Of a DNA stretch of 64,000 nucleotides, positions 1-9,261 are shown in pieces. Location of the stretch: NCBI GenBank assembly GCA_963277665.1, contig OY728153.1, forward strand, positions 272,774,250 through 272,838,249. Reading direction: 5' to 3'. Position 1 is the stretch's first letter. Every line of letters begins with the position of its first letter. Source of the stretch: Viscum album. Taxonomy: Eukaryota; Streptophyta; Magnoliopsida; Santalales; Viscaceae. The translations under genes and the position numbers were made by a program. Under the pieces are notes generated by a model. That model was given only the letters and a program-made list of their open reading frames with translations. It was not told the origin of the DNA and did no database searches.

Positions 1-690
1 AAACAATGTAGAGTGAAACTCCATGTAAGTGCATAATCTCTTGGATGTAAAACAGTCCCAACTCATCAACACTGAAAGTCTCCTTGATCGAAATAAGTGA
101 TCTAATTCCGTGAGTGTGTCAATGACAACCCGAACAGTATCATTCCCTCGAGGCAAACTCAGCAAACCTGTCACGAAGTCTATTGTGAAATAATTCCACT
201 TCCACATGGGAATGGGTAACTGCTATAAAATCCATGTTGATTGGTAATGCTCTGCCTTCACTTGCTGACTGGTGGAACACCTCATGAAAAACCCAGCAAC
301 ATCTCTGTTCATACCTGGCCACCAATACTGACTGTGTAGATCACAATAAATCTTTGTGACCCCATGATGAGCTGCCCAAACTAAGGAATGAAATTCCTGC
401 ATCAACTCCTCGCGTATGTCTGTAGACACCCATATGAACCTCTGAAAATGCAAGATATCATCCTTTCCTACCATCGATCCAGGAATAGGGTTCTCTCCTG
501 TCACACATTCCCGTAGGACTAGGCCTTCTAAAACTGATAGTTGCCTCATTCTCACTCGATCAAGAATAGTATAGGTAATAGATTTAGAAGAAAGAAACAT
601 TTGTACATGTCTATTATGAACCTCCAAATGCATCTCAGAGAACAGATCCATAAGCTTCTGCTCACTGATGGCCTCCTGAACAGCATGTAC
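1..690 (-). pseudogene. Integrase region of gypsy element A (partial, broken)
   Basis: The best preserved part (about 804 to 223) runs from the end of RNase H (VVADALSRR near 715) into the integrase zinc-binding domain. There the sequence AAHHGVTKIYCDL, then QYWWPGM, and later a single Cys before QQVKAEHY represent the HHCC finger with the second Cys pair damaged. From 222 to 1 the catalytic core continues with WKWN and DFVTGL-like wording. Integrase joins retrotransposon cDNA to the host chromosome. Frameshifts and stops break it and the window edge cuts it. Confidence 0.8.
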
Positions 691-2085
691 CTGAGTCCTC
701 CTACTCAGCGCATCTGCTACAACATTGCCTTTTTTAGGCATGCAGGCAAGATCAAAGTCAAAGGACTGAAGGTACTCAATCGACCTTCGCTGTCTCAAAT
801 TCAAGTCACACTAAGTGAAATTATACTTCAGACTTTTTTGGTCGGTGAAAAACACAAAATTCTCTCCCAGAAGATAATGTCTTCAACAGAATAAGGCATG
901 AACAACTACCACAAACTCAAGATCATGTGTCAGGTAATTCCTCTCATATGGCCTCAACTACCAAGTCCCGTACAGAAAGACTCCTTACCCTTGCATAATC
1001 ACTGCTCCAAGCCCGATACCTGATGCATCACAGTACATATTATAGCTCTTTCCTGGATTTGGAAATACTAGTATCGGTGCTGAAGTCAACCTCCCTTTAA
1101 ACTCATGAAAGGCTAACTAACAAGAATCTGACTGCAAGAAATTTTCACCCTTCTTAGTCAGACTTGTCAGTGGTACTGCTAAGTGTGAAAATTCTTGTAC
1201 GAAACGTCTATAGTATCCAGCCATCCCTAGAAAACTCTGCACCTCAAAGAATTTTTTCAGTTGCTCCTAGAAAACTACTGCTCTCACTTTCTCTAGGTCT
1301 ACGGATACCCCTATCTCTGAGATAACAAGACCCTAGAAGTGAATCTGGTCAATCCAAGAGTGTAATTTTGAGAGCTTAGCATATAACTGATGCTCTCTCA
1401 ATGTAATCAAAATGATCTCAAGATGGGTTTCATGGTCGTGTCGAGTGTGAGAGTACACCAAGATATCGTCCACATAGACCACCACAAAGGAATCCAAGTA
1501 TGGATAGAACACTCAGTTCATCAGTGCCATAAAAACTGCAGGAGCATTCATGAGACTGAACGGAATAACTACAGACTTGTATAGACCATACCTATTTCAG
1601 AAATCTATAAGGGTTATATTAGATGGTCTAATGTGAAATTGATGGTAACCGAATCTCAATTCAATCTTCGAGAACACCTGGGATCCTCGAATCTGATCAA
1701 AGAGATTATCAATCCTTTGCAAAGGATATTGGTTCTCGACTGTCAAATAATTAAACCTCTGATAATCAACCCAATTCCAGAGGGTACCGTCTTCCTTCTT
1801 CGCAAATAGAATTGGTGAACCCCAAGGAGAAGTTCTGGGTCAGATGTAACCCTTTTCCTGCAACTCCTCCAACTGTTTCCTGAGCTCATGTAACTCTGGT
1901 GTAGCCATCCTATAAAGAAAAATGGACACTTGTGCTTCTCTTGGAACAAGATCAATAGAAAAGTCTACCTCTCACTCTCAAGGAAAACCTGAAAAGTCTT
2001 CTAGAAATACGTCCCTGAAATGATCCACTATAGGAGAAAAGTCCATCTGTGAAGTCCCCTGGTCATCCATATAAAGACTAGAAAT
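691..2085 (-). pseudogene. Reverse transcriptase and RNase H of gypsy element A (broken)
   Basis: Read on the minus strand, the RT shows SPWGSPILFAKKEDGTL near 1830-1780, FGYHQFHIR near 1650 and the catalytic YVDDILVYSH at about 1485-1447. It then shows the Ty3-type connection VQSFLGMAGYYRRFVQEFSH near 1240-1180. RNase H follows with YCDASGIGLGAVI (about 1060-1000) and ends in NVVADALSRR. These enzymes copy the element RNA into DNA in the virus-like particle. The order RT then RNase H then integrase identifies Ty3/gypsy. At least one frameshift separates the fingers from the palm, and several stops interrupt RNase H. Confidence 0.88.
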
Positions 2086-2560
2086 CTAGGATGTAACTCC
2101 TCTCAACCCATGATGCTTGGGTACCACTCTTCTCACCTGTACATCCCATTCTCCCTTATGAAGAAACGATCCACCCTCTGGTGATGTGAAACTCACCCTA
2201 CGGTGATAGAAATCAACAACTGCCTCGAAGGGAACTAACCAGTCCATTCCGAGAATGACATCATAGCATATCATCTCTAAGACATAGAGGTCCCAAAAAA
2301 ACTGACACCCACCAACCTCTAGAGGGAACTCCTTACACTGACGCACACTGGCCTTTCTAGTCCTCAACAGATTGTCTATTGATAATATATCAGCATAATA
2401 AAATATGTAGACCCCAAGGATCTCCATAACAGCAACAGATATAAAGATATGGGAATCCCCTATATCGAAAAGAGTAGAATCTAAAACTGAGGTAACTAAG
2501 ATCCTACCTCGAACTGTAGAAGGTCCTGGATCCTACTCCTATTGGGTCTGCTCCACTGCA
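2086..2560 (-). pseudogene. Aspartic protease of gypsy element A (broken)
   Basis: The minus-strand translation contains LFDIGDSHIFIS, a decayed form of the retropepsin active-site pattern LFDSGAxHSFIS in which the Ser after the catalytic Asp has become Ile. About 70 residues later comes VILGMDWL, the conserved C-terminal protease block of plant gypsy elements. The stretch from 2427 to 2086 is open and includes this second motif. The protease would cleave the Gag-Pol polyprotein. The changed active site and a stop just after the domain argue against function. Confidence 0.8.
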
Positions 2561-2784
2561 AAATTCTGGCCTATACCATGGCCCTATGACCCAACCTGAC
2601 CACTCGGAGCCAGTCCACCCTGTTGTCGCTAAAATCCTGGTGACTGACTACCATGGCCGCGACCTCCACATCGGCCTGAATGTATGGAAGAACTCCAGTT
2701 CTCAGACTGATGAGAAACTGGGGGTGCTCCTTCTAAATAAGGAGTCATAGAGGAATACCTGTCACTAGATGCTGGTGAGAAGAT

Positions 2785-3693
2785 CTAACTGAAGCATTGA
2801 TGATGACCCATATTTCCACAAGAGCGGAACTCCACTAGGTCTCTCAGGCAATGTGGCCTTGTAATCCCACTCTTCCCGCACTGGTAGCACACCACCTGGC
2901 TACCATACGAAGTTTCTCCCCTCCTTGTATCACCGCAAGAAGACCCCCTGTGGTGATTCCTTCTATCAATAGGAGAAATACTAACTCCGAATGTCGAACT
3001 TCCCTGGATCGCAACTCCAGAATCCCTTAGATTGTGCTCTATGATCATCGTTTGGTTGATGATAGAAGTGATGGAAGTCTGATTGAAGATGTTCACCTGT
3101 GATTGGATTTCTTGCCTCATACCATTCTAAAAATTCCTTTCCAGGAATAACTCATCACCTTCTGTAATAGTCATGAAGGGCTACAAATCAGTGAAGCGAG
3201 AGGAATACTTCATAACAGAAAGAGTACCTTACTCCAGACTCAAGAACTCTTGGGCTCGATCAGCCCTCAAAGTATTAGGATAGAATTAGTCATAGAAGAT
3301 TCAATGAAACTCATCCCAAGACATATTATATTGGAGTCCCGCCTATGAGATCACATCCCCCCACCTCTTGGAAGAGTCTCGATGCATGTAGGTAGTGAGC
3401 TTAACCATCCTCTCTGTAGGAGTCTCCATATGCTCCAAGATCATCAGTGTGGCTTCTAACCATGACTCTGAAGCCTGAGGTCCTCTTTCGCCTATGAAGG
3501 TGAGAGGATGATGCTGCTGAAAAACTTGTGTCAGGTCTTCCATAGACGAGGCGGGATGTGGTACTTCGTGGAAGGTCTACATGAACCTCATGAAGCCCTC
3601 TCAGAACTGTGCGTCAACACCGGTGTCTGGAATGATGGTTGGTTCCAAGACTGTCACAACTGGAGGATATTCAGGTAGTGCCTGATCAGCCAT
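2785..3693 (-). pseudogene. Gag of gypsy element A, with zinc knuckle (broken)
   Basis: The likely start is the minus-strand ATG at 3693-3691 (MADQALPEYPP), followed by a gag core at 3543-3343 with the usual wording FIGERGPQASESWL and MVKLTTYMHRDS. Near the C-terminus CYQCGKSGITRPHC is a CCHC zinc knuckle whose His has become Ile. A second knuckle, CGNMGHHQC, follows. Gag forms the virus-like particle and the knuckles bind RNA. Several in-frame stops, for example after DVIS near 3343, split it. The start is chosen because it is the first Met preceding gag-like wording downstream of the leader. Confidence 0.78.
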
Positions 3694-5147
3694 TTCAGGT
3701 GTTTTATTGTTGGCCTATAACTTGCGTATAACCATAGGACGTCTCAGTTGCATGACTCTGCAACGTCAAGTCCACACCTTAGATCATTATTATCAAGGAC
3801 TAAAAATTGAAAGTGTAATAAGGGAACAAGATAAGGAAAACATTAATGTTTTATAAACATTGATACATGGCATGTATATCCACTACACGGTGTGTTCCTT
3901 TAATCCATTAACATGGGCGTGTACTTCTGCCAGAACTGGTTGTGTAACACCCCAAACACATGGCGTGTAGTTGAATCCTATTCCCCTGCCCAAGTTCCCT
4001 TACACGGCTAGGCCACACGGTTCTCATAGAACATGAATACACAGCGAGTTAGTGTCAGGCACAACATGTACTAGACGAGCCTCACCGACCTGTGTTATAA
4101 GAGACATGGCCGGATACATGGCTCACACTATACTGCGTGTTTTAGAGGGACACAGCATGTACCAAGGGATTTCCACCGACCCGTGTTGTTAGTTATATGG
4201 CCAGATTCCAGGGATTACACTACACAGCGTGTTCAAGACTCACATGACGTGTATTGCTTAATTTTCTATCCATCTGGGTCGTTAGTCAAATGGTAGAAAC
4301 ATGGTCTACTCAAAACGGTGTGTAAAATCAGTACACGGTGTGTTCCCCCAAGGATTTCCCTATCCCGTGTCTCTGCCCACACGTCCTATGACAAATTTAG
4401 TTACTACGCGGCGTGTACATTTGGCACACGTTGTGTAGTTAAGAAAAATAGTTTCTTCCTGAACAGAAGAACACATGGCCTGTATTCAAAACTACACAGC
4501 GTGTCTTATGGGTTTTTTCAGACAATAAGCCTCAGAAACTAATCTAGAGCTCAGAAAAAACATTGAAACAAACACCAAAGTGCCAAATTCCAATCCGCAA
4601 GGGCCCATACACCCCGTGAATCAAAACTTGTCATCTTATACTTGTTATAAAAAGCATAAAAAAGTAAATGAGCCCTCAAATTCTGGTCCATGAGGGCCCA
4701 TAACACCTCAAGAGCCAAAGTTTGGTGTTCACTCAAGCAAAACCTTACACAATAAATGCTCTAAAAGATAAAGTATTCAATCAAGGCATCTATCACAACA
4801 ACATTCAATCACTAATGCACCCAAAATGGCATGGAAAGAATGTATGACATGTGATTTCTAGAAAGTGCATATATGATGCATGAGATGGAATACCCTCATC
4901 TCATCAGGTTTCAACAGAAATAGACCCTCAATAATGTCAAAAATAACAGCATAATACATGTTAATCACCCAATGGTGAAAATCAAATCAACCATAAATTT
5001 GGAAAACAAGAAATTTTTCAATAACGAGGTAGATGGGTTTTTCCCTGTACATAGGTCAGCTACTCTCAGGCACAACTTATTACTATGTACTTATTATATC
5101 ATATCCCTGGCTATAGGCTCCAAACATTAAGTCAAGAGAAAAGATTT
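3694..5147 (-). other. Long untranslated leader of gypsy element A
   Basis: About 1.45 kb lies between the primer-binding site and the gag start. No coding similarity was seen. The gag-proximal half (3850-4510) holds the palindrome array listed separately; the LTR-proximal part (4550-5147) shows no clear repeats. A leader this long is unusual for Tekay-like elements but common in some other plant gypsy groups. Confidence 0.55.
3850..4510. repeat. Array of degenerate ACACGGCGTGT-type palindromes
   Basis: About 15 copies of an 11-bp imperfect palindrome with consensus ACACRGCGTGT are spaced roughly 15-75 bp apart. Clear copies lie at 3885-3895 (ACACGGTGTGT), 3958-3969 (ACATGGCGTGTA), about 4217 (ACACAGCGTGT), about 4332 (ACACGGTGTGT), about 4405 (ACGCGGCGTGT) and about 4493 (ACACAGCGTGT). 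Spacing is irregular, so this is an interspersed motif array, not a simple tandem repeat. The motif is unusually GC- and CpG-rich for this window. Related copies occur in this element's U3 (6979-7155) and at 36720-37160. Confidence 0.75.
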
Positions 5148-5159
5148 CCTCCCATACCA
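5148..5159 (-). promoter_or_regulatory. Primer-binding site of gypsy element A
   Basis: On the minus strand the sequence reads TGGTATGGGAGG, three bases after the LTR end TTACA. It matches the plant initiator-tRNA-Met primer site TGGTATCAGAGC at its first seven bases and resembles the element E site (TGGTATGAGAGG). It would prime minus-strand DNA synthesis. Its position fixes the inner border of the LTR. Confidence 0.7.
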
Positions 5160-5162
5160 CTT

Positions 5163-7239
5163 TGTAACATCATGGTTCCAGAAGCCACTCAGAGGTGCCC
5201 CATACCTGGTTGGTCACATAGCCTCAAGCACATTTCCCTGAACACCAGAGGCTACCAACTAGAAGCAAGGGCCTTGGGTGTGATGGGGGAAAACTAAGTC
5301 CTCATTAGCAGAGTAACACAGTGGAAGAGAACAATAACAATAGTGGAGGCAGTAATAATCCATACAAAATTAAACAGTGGAATATTAAAAAATAATAAAC
5401 TAGAGCACACATAGATATAGAAATGATGCATGATACATATGTCTAGGAAAGTATCCAAACAAATCATAATGCTGGAATACAAACAGTACTAAACCAGTGT
5501 ACAAAAGAAAACGGATAACACCTCGTTAGCATCGCAAGCCTTATCTTGGTCCCATGTTGTCCTGCTCCAAATCAGTCAAGTTCCTGAAGTAGAAGGGTGC
5601 TTGCCCTTATCTATACTTGCATCAATATAATCAGTTTGGGCCCAAAAGCATGGTTGAAATAGGGTGTGAGACTAAATCCAAGTAGGAAACCACCATAAGA
5701 TTTGTGCTTGAAAGTCAGTGAGTATATGGAAGGTAATAAGTAAAATAAAGTAGTAAACAAGAAAGTACATAACATTAAACAATCCACAGTTTCAATGCAT
5801 TCAGATTCATACATCAAGCAATAGTTAATCAAAGCAGGTAATTACAAACAGGTAATCCTCTGGTAAGTACTCACAGCCTATCCCCTCTTGTCCTACCTAG
5901 AGACATAAGAAAGTAGTGAAACACAAAAGGTAACCCTCTGGGAAGACTCACAACCTATCTCTTCTGGTCCAACCTAGTAACATAAGGAACCCTCTGGGCA
6001 GTACACTCAGTCTAACCCCCCTGGTTCAGCTTAAACATAGACTCTTTGAGGAAGCACTCACTGTAAATTCCTCCTATAGTCTCGTATCGGTAACTAAAGG
6101 AACTCTTGGTAAGCACTTACGTCACATTCCCTATGTGGCCCGTGTCGAGGAACTACAAACACTCTGAGGAAGCACTTACATTCATACCCCCGATGGTCCT
6201 GCATCGTAAGTAAAACAGACACTCTGGAGAAGCCCTTTAGTCCATTCTTCCTATGGTCTACTACACTAGGTTCTCACTGCCCAGTGTAAGTCAAGAAAGT
6301 ATAGAAATACACATCAGCCAAAGGAAACCTCAAGAAATACTTAGCTAGCAGTTTATAGCAACAGCATGTCAGATAAACAAGATCACTCAATCCTACAAAA
6401 CTAGGCATGGGGAAAAACAAGGCATCCTAACATGCTAGCCAGGACCAAACAGTTATAACAAACATGCTTGGGAAAACCCCTTCCAAAGAATATAAATTAA
6501 CAATATTAACATTCAATTAACCTCTACTCAAGCATAAAATCATAGAAAGAAATTATCAAGGATAAAACAGAAAACACACAATACCACGTTCATGGGTATT
6601 TGGAAATTTTGCACATATATCTCAAATACATTCAACAGAAATGCACAAACCACCTACCTCAGCATTATAGGATCTTTATATGTGAACATTATGCCTTGAA
6701 TCACCCAAGAACACCATAGATATACAAAAACACCAAAAAAGCTCAACCAATGATAACTAGAGAAAGAGGAGGAATCAGAAGAAGGTGTTCATGAAGAAGA
6801 GAGAAGTCACCGATGTCATTCTAATGCAACCAACGGAGTTTGATTCGGTGAAAGGATGGTCAATCGGGATCTCGGTGAAGATCAACGCCGTACAGACACT
6901 CTCGGTTGAGTTTGGAGAAGAAAGAAGACGTTTCTGTCAATTAGATGAGACCGTGGTCCGTTTAATGAAAAAAAGAAAGTACATGGCGTGTAATTTTGAG
7001 GCACACAACGTGTACTTGCCCTTACTGAGCCCCGCTTTTGGTGGCCTCCATATCACCACACAAGGTCATGTGCACAGCCGTTACATGGCCATCACACAAC
7101 TACCTGTAGTAAATGAGTAAACAACATGTACTCATTAAGTACACGACATGTACTTCAAAAATATTCAGAAATTCCGCTTTTTCCCAAAAACACTAGATAA
7201 TGGAAAAACATACCTAAAAAGAAGATCTGGGTTCTTACA
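5163..7239 (-). repeat. 5' LTR of gypsy element A (about 2.08 kb)
   Basis: On the minus strand it begins TGTAAGAACCC (7239) and ends GATGTTACA (5163), followed by the primer site. The minus-strand stretch at about 5723-5660 gives CACTGAC followed by TCTCACACC, the version here of the CTTACTGAG...CTCACCC block that also marks the element E LTRs, here about 565 bp from the LTR end. The LTR also contains a 60-bp tandem repeat (5851-6300) and several ACACGGCGTGT-like motifs near its U3 end. The partner LTR lies outside the window, so length and borders are not independently confirmed. Confidence 0.7.
5851..6300. repeat. Degenerate ~60-bp tandem repeat inside LTR A (7 copies)
   Basis: Seven copies of a unit beginning ACTCTGRGGAAGCACTTAC and containing a later CCTATGGTCC-like block start near 5858, 5934, 5991, 6041, 6102, 6161 and 6221. 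The last three are almost exactly 60 bp apart; earlier ones range from 50 to 76 bp. The repeats lie between the TACTGAG-like block and the U3 end of the LTR. Confidence 0.8.
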
Positions 7240-7540
7240 TCTTTGATCGTCTGTGCACCGTCTTGTACTCCACCTGTCTTTTAGCTACTCACATACAACA
7301 CCTAGAGGTCCACCAAGTATGGTTTGAAGGTCTAGTGGCCCAATGGACTAAATAAATGGCCAGAAAACTCAATTTGAATTTGTAATACCATTTTTATAGT
7401 ACCCCGCTACAATACATACTATGATATCTGCACTACTATAGTAGTTCTATAGTAGCATATAAATTCTTGCACCACCTAGATTTTAAATCTAGTCTGATGC
7501 AGGATTAAGAGTATCCATTACCACTCAAGTAAGCCCCCAT
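7240..7540. other. Unassigned spacer beside gypsy element A
   Basis: This is less AT-rich than the following region and has no coding similarity. It contains a small palindromic patch, ACTACTATAGTAGTTCTATAGTAG near 7430-7455, and the palindrome TAGATTTTAAATCTA near 7478. It could be flanking host DNA or the tail of an older element. Confidence 0.4.
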
Positions 7541-9010
7541 TTACATCAATACTTTAAATTTAATTAATATAGTTTATTCTTTTTTAATATTTTTGGATTT
7601 GTTAATTTTAAATATATATTCATTTTTATTATAAATTAATTTGTATTTTTAAATTTATTATAATATGAATAAATTAATTCATAATATTTATTATAATATT
7701 GATACATTTTTCATAATATTAATTTTATATTTATCATAACATTAATACAGTTATAACAATATATTTTTTATAATAAATTTATTATAATATCAATACATTT
7801 ATTAATACATGTATCATAATATTAATACTTATATTAATAAATTATCATAATATTAAGATATTTTATATTATTAATATTATTTAATCTTTTTTAATATTTT
7901 TCATATTTATTCTTTTTTATTATAAATTAATTTTTTATTTTTTATTTATTGTAATATTAATACATTAATTCATAATATTTATCATAATACCAATACATTT
8001 ATTAATATATCTATTAATTAATCATTTATTATAATATTAATACATTTATAATAATAATAATACCTTTTTCAAAATATTAATACATTTATTATAATATATT
8101 TATTATAAAACATTTATCCTAATATTAATACATTTATTCATCAAGTTATTGACATATTAATACATATGATATAATTAATATTGTTTATTATAGCTTGATC
8201 CATGGTCGATTGGTACTCACCATTGGTCTCTACATCCATGTGACTGGGGTTCGAATCCTAGCAGCCCCCTTAAGGGATTTGTGATGCAGGCGATGACGTG
8301 GGAGTGATGTGGTCAGGGGCACATATCTATGTAATGGTATTCATGTTGGTGGGCCTTCAGTCAATCAATTTAATCTGCTTGAAATATAGTGGGTCAACCC
8401 TTGAAGAGGGGGTGTCCTACCCTTGTGAGTGTAGGGGTGTGTGAATTATTTCCTTTGCTTCTAACGTCTATGGTCTTCTGTGATTAATATTGTGTATCAA
8501 TTTTTAATTATTTTTTAATTAATTCATTTTTATTAAAAATCAATCCTATAATTATTAATTTATTTATTATGATATTAATACATTTATTATTACATTTATT
8601 AATAAAATTTTATTATAGTATTAGTACTTTTATTAAAATATCAGTAAATTTATGATAATATCATAACATTAATACATTTAAAAATAAATTTTTCGTAATA
8701 TTAATACATTTATTATAATTATTAATAATTTTAACATAATATCAACACATTTATTATCAATTTTTTTATTAATACATTTTTTATAATTAATATTCACTTA
8801 TCAATTTTAATATTTTTTAAATTTATTCTTTTTTTAGTATTTATTCATTTTTATTATAAATCAAATTTTGATTTTCAATTTTATCTAATATTAATGCATT
8901 TATTATAATATCATAATTTTAAAATATTTATCAAAATACACTTATTATAATATTATTAAATTTATTCTAAATATATATTATAATATTAATATATATATTA
9001 TAATATTTTT
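7540..9010. repeat. Very AT-rich degenerate repeat (TTATTATAATATTAATACA type)
   Basis: Apart from the SINE at 8189-8482, this 1.5-kb stretch is nearly pure A/T. It repeats words such as TTTATTATAATATTAATACA at short, irregular intervals. No coding potential is visible. Its start near 7540 and end near 9010 are abrupt changes in composition. It may be an expanded AT-rich satellite-like array or the body of a non-autonomous DNA transposon whose right end is at 9261. Confidence 0.7.
8189..8482 (+). mobile_element. tRNA-derived SINE with target-site duplication
   Basis: This 294-bp, more GC-rich insert lies within the AT-rich repeat. It carries an A-box-like TGGTCGATTGG at 8203-8213 and an exact B box GGTTCGAATCC at 8248-8258, 34 bp apart, the spacing of a tRNA-type internal RNA polymerase III promoter. 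It is flanked by the 15-bp direct repeat ATTAATATTGTTTAT / ATTAATATTGTGTAT (8174-8188 and 8483-8497, one mismatch). SINEs have no protein and are mobilised by LINE enzymes. The 3' part, with a GTGTAGGGGTGTGTG-like block, recalls plant Au-type SINEs, but this is not checked. It is unlikely to be a functional tRNA because the acceptor stem does not pair. Confidence 0.75.
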
Positions 9011-9034
9011 TTAATATTAATACATCTTTCATAG

Positions 9035-9261
9035 TATTAATACAATATTATCAGTGATAAATTAATCATTAACAAATTGAAACATTATCAGTTCTAACTT
9101 TATCACTGACAAAATCCTCTTTATCAGGGCTTATTATTTTGTGCTCATAAAGTTTTTGATTTATCATCATTAACATTAGTTGTGATAAAAGATGCCTTTA
9201 TTAGAGCTTGTCATTTTATCACTGATAAAGAAAATTTTTATTATCAAGTTTTTTTCTAGTG
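9035..9261. mobile_element. Possible CACTA transposon terminus with TTATCA subterminal repeats
   Basis: The right edge reads TTTTTTTCTAGTG, whose complement CACTAGAAAAAAA matches the CACTA terminal pattern followed by an A-run. Inside it, TTATCA/TGATAA motifs recur in both orientations (about 9049, 9082, 9110, 9166, 9218, 9240), resembling subterminal transposase-binding repeats. The opposite terminus was not found, so the element and its direction (leftward from 9261) are inferred. It need not belong to the TNP2 relic further right. Confidence 0.4.

Larger units (their letters stand above)
1..7239 (-). mobile_element. Ty3/gypsy LTR retrotransposon A, 5' part (truncated by window edge)
   Basis: A minus-strand gypsy element read right to left: 5' LTR (7239-5163), primer-binding site, long leader, gag, then protease, RT, RNase H and integrase, with the 3' end beyond base 1. 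The order protease-RT-RNase H-integrase is diagnostic of Ty3/gypsy rather than copia. The integrase and RNase H wording and the LTR terminus (TGTAAGAACCC) fit plant chromoviruses of the Tekay/Del type, but the C-terminal end that would show a chromodomain is outside the window. Many stops and frameshifts show that it is dead. The right boundary rests on the similarity of its end to the ends of element E; the target duplication cannot be tested because the left end is missing. Confidence 0.85.

Noticed and set aside
3943..3953. TGTAACACCCC as the inner LTR end of gypsy A
   Set aside because: It is not followed by a primer-binding site; the TTACA end at 5163 with TGGTATGGGAGG beside it fits much better.
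8203..8258. A functional tRNA gene (A and B boxes present)
   Set aside because: No acceptor or anticodon stem pairs properly, and the unit is ~294 bp with flanking duplications, which fits a SINE.
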